From Reticulitermes lucifugus (Eukaryota; Arthropoda; Insecta; Blattodea; Rhinotermitidae), in assembly GCA_026260175.1 (NCBI GenBank), contig JAKCWW010000178.1, positions 49,945 to 113,944 of the forward strand: a stretch of 64,000 nt of DNA. Direction: 5' to 3'. Numbering within the stretch: position 1 is the first letter of the stretch; every line of letters begins with the position of its first letter. Positions 57,271 to 64,000 of the stretch are shown piece by piece. The notes under the pieces were generated by a model. It ran no database searches, was not told the origin of the DNA, and worked only from the letters and a program-made list of their open reading frames with translations. Both the position numbers and the translations under genes were made by a program.

Positions 57271-59652
57271 TCTGTCCCGGTGCCAGCGTCGAATATGGGT
57301 TGACGACAACCTTGAGGTACGTGCAAAGCAACACCGGTGTCTGACATTTCTGTTTCTAGTGCAAAAATAATTTGGGGGGCCATAACTACTCGTAGACCTA
57401 GAACTGACAATACAGATAGAGCAACGTAGGAATTTGAATACAAATCTGAAATGTAATCAGGTTTTCGGGGACCCTCAAGCTGTGAGGCCCATGAAGTCAC
57501 ATGTATTGCAATAGCCTGAAACGGGCCATCATACGAGAGTAATTACCGCAATATACTCCAATACATGGTTAGACTAAAGGAATAAAATTGGACTTAAAAT
57601 TACAATGTCATGCAGTACTTGTAACTGAATGCAGAATCCCACCGTGCAGAATATCTCTTCCAAAATATGCAGGCCACTCTGAAGAAAATCCTCGAAATTA
57701 CGGAGCACTCAGATTGTTTACCGTGTTTACAGAACTTTTTTCACGAAATTGACCCTTTAAAACAAACCACAAGGCCATGTATGTTTCAATTTATTTACTC
57801 CTTTTTCTGTATTCTTTCTCGTCTAAAGAATTACACGTTTTTTTCGTGGTACAGAATTTCTCAACTTTTAACTGGTTCCAACCACTCTCATATACACTAC
57901 AGCCGATACTTATTTCTTTAAATCAGTGGCAGCAGAAATAAAATATTTCTGTCAGCGGCACTGAGTTCAGTACAAATAGTACAGAATCTTTAACGTTGCA
58001 GCGAAAAATAAAACAGCCTGCTTTAGAAGCAGTGATTTTCTGACTTCACATAGAATTCTTCACTCCTCATAATGTAATCACGACAAAATTTTACTTCAAG
58101 AAAATTTAGTCCCGGTAACTGCGTAGAGCTGAAATTGCTGTATGCTACTCCACAAGTTGGATTCACCGAACCATCTTCAGTATCGTTAAAAAATTGAGTT
58201 TGCTCGTTAATGTGATATAGAATTACGGATATATCCGAGTCATGTATTACTCGCAGTTTCGGATTTTACCGAAGTCATTTGAAACTCAATTAGCAAAAAT
58301 AAATGCATTTTGAATTACATAGATATTGATTTCTCTTACAAGAAATATTTCTCCATAGGAGAGACATTTACTGTTGTGTCACTACTGAAGAAGTGTTCTG
58401 TGAAGAAGAATTCAGACAAGAAATTAGTTGATTCTGAAGAATGAGACCGGGTGAGGTTTGTTGAATCCGCTGTTAAGCCTCCTGCTCTATTTCCCTAGGA
58501 AGAAAAAAACTAGCATCCAGAGATGTCGGAAATGAGTGATGGGATCCGAAAATGAAGAGGATGTTGAAAACATTGAATTTTAGTTGAGTAGATATATATG
58601 ACCACGGTGGCGCCACCGAAGTTTATTCCAACACGTAACTTATAAGTTTTTTAGTAAGAAAAAGGCAGCTCTTGGGCGGAAGCTGAGTGACGGGGATTCT
58701 CATTCATTGCAACGCGACGGAAACGTGTGTGTCGAGGGGGTGCTTTACGAGGGGTAGAGGGACTAGAAGAATGACTGACACAAGAACAAAAGATTTAGCG
58801 GAATTCTTTATAATACTGTGTGTGTTTGTTCCCAAGCCGGACCAACACCACTGCCCCTCCTACTGTCTAGAAAACCAGCTCTGTTATTTCAGCCAGTCAG
58901 AGATAGACTAACTTCGGATGAAATGAGACTAGTATCAAGAGATGAAAGAACGCGACAGTGAAGGAGAATGACGCTTAGGAGGAACAATTCTTCCCCCTTT
59001 ACATTCCAGCTCTGTAGTTTTTTTGATGGACAAAGAAAAGTACTCCCAGCTCATCAAAGCCGTCAACTAGAAGAAAGACTGCCTATGTCTCAGAGATGGA
59101 AAAGCATGAAATAACATATAAGTGCTATAAGGATTCCTTGCTTGTAATGATCCTGATCAAGGAAGCAAAAACAAGAAAAGAAAGAAGTCTAATATTAAGA
59201 TATTTCACATGATGAATCTGAGAATTTTCAAAGATGGTCATGATAATGTGTAAAAACGTTTGAATGATAAATAACACTGAAGTACCTTGATTCATCCACC
59301 TCGCTTTCTCATAATAAAATGCAAACTAAAACGTTAAAATGTCTGCAATTCCCGGCAGAGAATTGAGAAGCCTGCCCGGCTCGACGAAGAAAGGAAATAA
59401 CACTCTATTCTTGAATGTTTGTTATTGTCACGTCATAGAGAAGTGTTTGAAAGGAAGGCTAGTCTTGTTGAAACGAACATAAATTATAATTTGAACTGAA
59501 TGACCAACTGTCATCTCTTTAGCTCAGAGCTTTATTGTATTCTAGCTTCGTGCGAAGTGTTCAATATGAAGAGGTTTCATAGGTGATAAAAATGAGATTA
59601 GAAGTCGTTACAGTGTTAAAAGTAGCTCCTTGATTAGGCTGAACTACCATTA
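57271..59652. other. Anonymous DNA
   Basis: No recognised gene. 58440-59200 contains purine-rich, GAAGAAA-type sequence with many stops; no family assigned. Confidence 0.4.
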
Positions 59653-60066
59653 TTTTTCAAAGTAATCACCAAATATATAGATTTATTATCCCGATATTGG
59701 TACGATTTTAAAAATTTCGTAACGGTAGAAGTCGGGCTGTTGCCTTCGCAACCATTCATGAACTGCCGTTACCACTTCAGCATTACTGTGCTATTCGCGA
59801 CATACCAAGTGTTGTGACGCGTGGGTTTTAGAAAATCATTTCCTGCACTTGTGCTGAGTTCACATCCGACCTTGATATGCTGAGGTGATGTCTGTTCGGC
59901 CATTTTCAAATTCTCTGCACCATTTTTTGACATGCTGCACCATCATGACGTCATCAGCATACTCATATCAGTTGGCGATGAATTTCGGTGAGCGAAATAT
60001 CTTTTGCTCATAAAAGCAAATCACACTATGAACTTCTTCGCGGAACCAAATTTCCAACGTCTTTGC
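59653..60066 (-). pseudogene. mariner-type transposase relic, internally deleted
   Basis: Minus-strand frame gives EIWFREEVHSVICFYEQK, a stop, then YEYADDVMMVQHVKKW and CREFENGRTDIT, matching the N-terminal helix-turn-helix region of mariner/SETMAR-type transposases (..IHRQL..VYGDDVM....V.KWCREF..GRTDI). Further on, AVHEWLRRQQPDFYR and, after two stops, FGDYFEK match the C-terminal end (AV..WL......FY..GI..LV.....C....GDYVEK). The catalytic DD34D region is missing, so the two ends have been joined by a deletion. Several stops confirm it is dead. Terminal repeats were not located. Confidence 0.65.
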
Positions 60067-60139
60067 CAGAGCACATCGAATAACGTCTGATTCCTGCACC
60101 ATCTGTTGCATAGTACTCTACTACAAGTGTCACCTCCTG

Positions 60140-63060
60140 ATGAGTGCTTGATTAACACAGAAGTTAGGGCTAGGGAATGTTGTTAAGCACGCCTCGTGTA
60201 TGAGGTATTTATTTCGAACTTTATTTGCATAATTATGGATCCGCATTTTACTTGGTGATCTCTTGTTAAAATAATATATTACATTAACACGACTGTTGCT
60301 TTGGTAAAGTACACAAAACTACAATGATTTGTGAATCAAAATTTTTGTAGTTGGAGTGAATGAGAATTTTCAATTTACTGGAGAAATTTCAGCTTGATGA
60401 TGATTATAAGAAAGAGGAATGTTTGTAATGAATGGAAATTTTTTGATGAATGCGGTCGAGTGTTACTGACAATTTGTTAAGGAACAGACGTATGAGAGTA
60501 TCGCGGAAACTGAACTGAGCTGATACTTCTGAAATGAGCAACTGTCATGAATAGAAGTGGCACAAAGTTGCTTAAGGACCAAACTAGTGCATTTTATACG
60601 CTACAGACGGTATCGTGAAACTCGTGTACCGGTAGAGAAAGCGAATTGAAAAGCAGGGTGATAACACACGAAAAAGAATATGACAGCAATATGTATTTAG
60701 CTACCGTGTAACTATTTTGTTAAAACATAAAGTTTTCTTTCATTTTTGTTACGTTCTCATTCTATTTGACTGTGCATAAAAACTTAACTTACGCCCCTTA
60801 ATTTAAACGTAAAGGACTGTAACACAAATAACTTTCACGTCCTATTTTTCCTGTTTATAAACTACGAAGTTTTCAAATTATGACGCTGCGAACGTACTTG
60901 TAAAGGTGGGCAGGCGTGGACTAGTTCCAACGCTTACGTCGGCCTTACTTAGCGTCATAGGATGAAAACCCTCTGTACTTGGATTTTATTACCAAGATTT
61001 TGATAATCGACGCTTGAGTGTAAATTGGAAAACTTAGCACGCCTAACATGAAATAATTTCACCGTTCCTTCAGTGAAAAAGCCAACATTCCCGAAGAACG
61101 GAGGCCTCAGGAGTTATACGGTGTAACAAGGGTATTGCATTCAGGGTGGATTTGGCTATGACATAAGAGATGATGGGACTTGATTACACTTACGATTGAT
61201 GGCGTCATAATCGGCCAAGCGTGTAGAGAGGGGAAGTAAGAGTGCTTTGCTTTTAGGCTATGCCTCCTCATTTAATCTATCCCCCAACTCTATCCTTTTC
61301 AGTGTATGTAACATGATGAAGGAAAAGATGAAGTGCAGTACAGTAGCAGCCTTCTCCGCCAAGTACTTGAAAATCTGTTCCGGTTTATGGTATCGCCGTA
61401 GAATGGTGCAGGAATAATGAATGCGAGATGTAAATGAAGAGACTTTTTGGATTGTGTGTAGCTATATTATGGACACATACCAGGTTGAGAAGAATGTACT
61501 GAAACACAAACAGAAGGATTTTATGCTTATTATTTCGTTGTTCGTGATGTTTTATAGGCAGGATACTCAAATTGAGAGTATAGGGATATACGCGGAGAGG
61601 TTTTATATTATCGCCGGGCTTAGCACTGCAGAACGCGTGTACTGCAACGATGTCGTCCGCTCTACGGCGAACAGTCCCACGATAAAAAAATGTTATATGT
61701 ATTTTATAAATTCCTTCGCTTGCTATTATGCGAGACTATTTGTTGTCCATGATTTTTATTGTCAATATTACTCTGTTTTTCAGAAACCCAACAGGCATTT
61801 TCCGTATTATTCATTTAAATGTTCACCTATTAAAAACGTTTTTAATGAATTTCATATATCGTGATGAATATGTATGATATAATGTGTACAAATTTTTTCC
61901 CACGTTAAAGGGCCCTTGAGGAAAAAGATAGATTTTGTTTAGAAGTCCATATCAAGCTTCGATTATACTGAAGTGATAAAAACCAAACTTAAGTCTCTAC
62001 AAATTTTAATTTATACCACAAATGTATTTTTAAATGGAAACTATGTCGTTGTTTTTAGAGACATTAATACAGAGAGATTAATTTGGCCTGCCCCTAATAA
62101 TTTAGATTATATTCTTCCTGCAAAGAATGCATAATAAAAACAAAATTGACCTATACGTAAGTTTAAGTGAGCTGTCTGATAGCCTTCCCCCACCTCCTCC
62201 CCTTAAAACCTAATAGCACATGGAATGGTTTTCGAGAAAGTAATATCGTTGCGAGACGGTCTAAGCAAAGATTTCCTGTAGCCGCGTTTAGAAGGCAGTA
62301 AATTTCCGATGACCTATGAATTAAAATGCAATTTTTCCCTTGCAAAATAAATTCACTGAAGAAAATTTTACTTATTTAAGAAGTAAAAATAATCCACGAC
62401 TAAGATGCAAAACGATAAAATAGAGGCGACAAATGTGGCACAAACTTACCTGAAAGGTACAGATTTTCAACTCTGTAGCACAGACCTAAAACACGTTTGG
62501 GAAAATTCAGTGAAATTATAGAAAATTTATACTCGTGAATGTAGCTGGTGGCCGGAAGGAGAAATTGCTGATTGTCCTGTTTTCGTATCAATGTCCTGAG
62601 CCTTATACAACGGGATATTTTGGTTTTTACTCGTACATGGAGCAAAAACCAGCAGGGAGAAACATGGGGTGTTACAGTTTCAGACATTTCCACTAATTCG
62701 AAGAAGACCGATGTGTTTATGTGAACAGGCTTTTAATATATACGAACAACTTTTTCCGTCCATGTGAATTACGACCGTATGGTGCTGAAATTAATTACAA
62801 GAGAAAAAATGGTGTGGATGTATGGTCAATATTAGTACCGGAAATTGGCGCCGAAAATTATTGTTTTTAATTCAAAAGTAATGGCGTGAAACTATGAAGT
62901 TATATACGTAACATATTGCAGGAACCGAAACACTTCTCACTGCATCTCACGTTGTCCTATCTATAGGCTATGCGTAGCTATCGATAGATATCGACTCTCA
63001 TGCGCGCAATATTTCATGTTATTGAGTAGGTGCTTATGAATATTATCACTTTGTGGGATG
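60140..63060. other. Anonymous DNA
   Basis: Contains the unrecognised frame at 61421-61864, listed separately. No repeats identified otherwise. Confidence 0.4.
61421..61864 (+). other. 147-codon open frame, unrecognised
   Basis: The longest open frame in the window. The translation is rich in Tyr, Phe, Ile, Cys and Lys, as AT-rich DNA tends to give, and I see no domain, signal peptide or membrane segment. The ATG lacks a good Kozak context and no splice or poly(A) context stands out. It may be chance or part of an old repeat or exon. Confidence 0.2.
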
Positions 63061-63062
63061 TT

Positions 63063-63210
63063 AATTTTCGATTTGGTAGATATTTGCCGACGTTTCAGAC
63101 GAACGTATTTCTTCCGTCTTTAAGTTAGAAATATTCTACCGTGAGCGTGGAGCTAGAAATTGTCCCGAAGCTTTGGTAAAGTGCCAGACGTCACGGCGCT
63201 ACATATGAGA
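63063..63210. mobile_element. Decayed foldback element of the CGAAACGTCGG family
   Basis: Left part has TTTGCCGACGTTTCAGACGA, ATTTCTTCCGTCTTTAAG and right part has AAATTGTCCCGAAGCTTTGG, TAAAGTGCCAGACGTCACGG. These are the two facing arms of the family (compare TTACCGACGTTTCGGG and GTCCCGAAACGTCGG at 49.75 and 50.14 kb). The middle has drifted. Confidence 0.5.
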
Positions 63211-64000
63211 AGGCGGTAATCTTTAACACTGCTCTGTTATTACTTAAATTGGGATTAGACCGTACGGCGAAATGGAGTGTTACGAAGTCATGTAGAAAGA
63301 AATATGTTTTTTAATTTATTGGCTACTTAAACCGTGATAGGAGTTTTTCAAGTTGTTGATAAATCATTTTATGTCACCAAAACCATCGTTAATGTTTTAA
63401 GTCAAATTTATGATGGTAACTGCCACCTGCGTTACCATTAAAGGCTCACAACACCACACAGTGTATTTAAGGCCTTCGTATTTTTCTCAAAATAAACAGC
63501 GATTATTTCTGTACACAGAGATAATCAGTCTTTGTAGTTGAGATGGTGTGTGTTTTGCTTGGGAGGAACCCAATTTGTATAAGCCTGTATTTAACACTCT
63601 CAGGATAGACGTGCATCCACATTACACATAAAATTTTAGTTCCTACTTCATAGAGATCAGAGTCCGTATCCATTATGCAGGCCAGCCACTAAATGGTGTT
63701 TAGAGAAACAGCCAGTATTTCGTGTGAGAATCAGACTGTAGCAGAGCAATTCCCATTTCAAATCCCGGACTTGTTGTTCTGATGTAAATTGTAATTAAAT
63801 ATTGTTTAATAATATTCAGTACTGCTAAGCGGTATGTGTCGCTGAGAGGCGTCAAAAGTTCAGCTTCAAAGGCGAATCTCTCTAAGTTAGCAGCACAGTG
63901 GCTTCTTGCTCATTCGCTTGATTTCCATGTTACAGGAAGTCAGATTTTCCCTTCTTAACAGCTTAAAGTGAGGGTAACTCGTCGTGAAGGAGTTGCCATT
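63211..64000. other. Anonymous DNA
   Basis: Nothing recognised. Confidence 0.45.

Noticed and set aside
60150-60165. CTGATGAGTGC as a hammerhead core
   Set aside because: No GAAA after a paired stem, and no pairing flanks.
1-64000. CRISPR array, operon or phage-like system
   Set aside because: Composition, repeat types and lack of dense coding sequence show eukaryotic intergenic or intronic DNA; the only regular tandem array (13.3-14.1 kb) has no spacers.

Overview
This is noncoding, repeat-dense DNA from an animal nuclear genome, most likely a hemimetabolous insect of the cockroach/termite type. The lineage call rests on the style of the repeats (several tRNA-derived SINE families, RTE/CR1-type LINE tails, mariner and pogo relics, and foldback elements with a 'GAAGATGG...CGAAACGTCGG' signature) and is an inference from memory. 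The sequence is AT-rich, contains runs of N, and has no prokaryotic gene organisation. I find no intact host protein gene, rRNA gene or canonical tRNA gene. Almost all open frames are under 150 codons and look like chance reading of AT-rich or repetitive DNA.

Layout. 1-9 kb: mostly anonymous DNA with a SINE fragment (3.0 kb), one arm of a foldback element (5.7-5.9 kb), a pogo/Tigger-like transposase C-terminus with a zinc finger (6.0-6.3 kb) and a longer SINE (8.8-9.0 kb). 9.3-9.5 kb: a compact foldback element whose arms carry hammerhead-ribozyme motifs. 13.3-14.1 kb: a minisatellite of about 19 units of 43-44 bp with a four-unit higher-order repeat. 16.8-22.7 kb: SINE-rich, including two insertions with recognisable target-site duplications (20.96-21.27 and 22.46-22.73 kb). 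24.4-25.4 kb: two foldback elements. 26-33.6 kb: LINE tails, SINEs and simple repeats. 35-38.4 kb: three SINE relics and a two-hairpin structure. 39.8-40.8 kb: a GC-rich block followed by two foldback elements, the second with hammerhead-like arms. 41.9 kb: a 46-bp insertion inside a perfect 14-bp duplication. 43-49 kb: LINE tails and a 757-bp foldback element with hammerhead motifs in both arms. 49.7-50.2 kb: a foldback with arms of about 230 bp. 52.5-57.3 kb: SINEs, a LINE fragment and another foldback. 59.6-60.1 kb: an internally deleted mariner. 60.1-64 kb: mostly anonymous, with a decayed foldback at 63.1 kb.

The most interesting signal is three unrelated inverted-repeat families (9.3, 40.5 and 47.0 kb) in which each arm carries a hammerhead-type core: CTGATGA, a paired stem II, GAAA, a palindromic ACATGT or its derivative, then a NUH cleavage triplet. 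Stem I and stem II differ in sequence between families while pairing is kept, best at 9.3 and 47.0 kb. A fourth family (5.8, 12.7, 25.3 and 49.8-50.1 kb, with decayed arms at 40.2 and 63.1 kb) has the same layout with covarying stem II, but lacks the essential core C at position 3. This suggests that hammerhead or ex-hammerhead non-autonomous elements account for much of the foldback DNA here.
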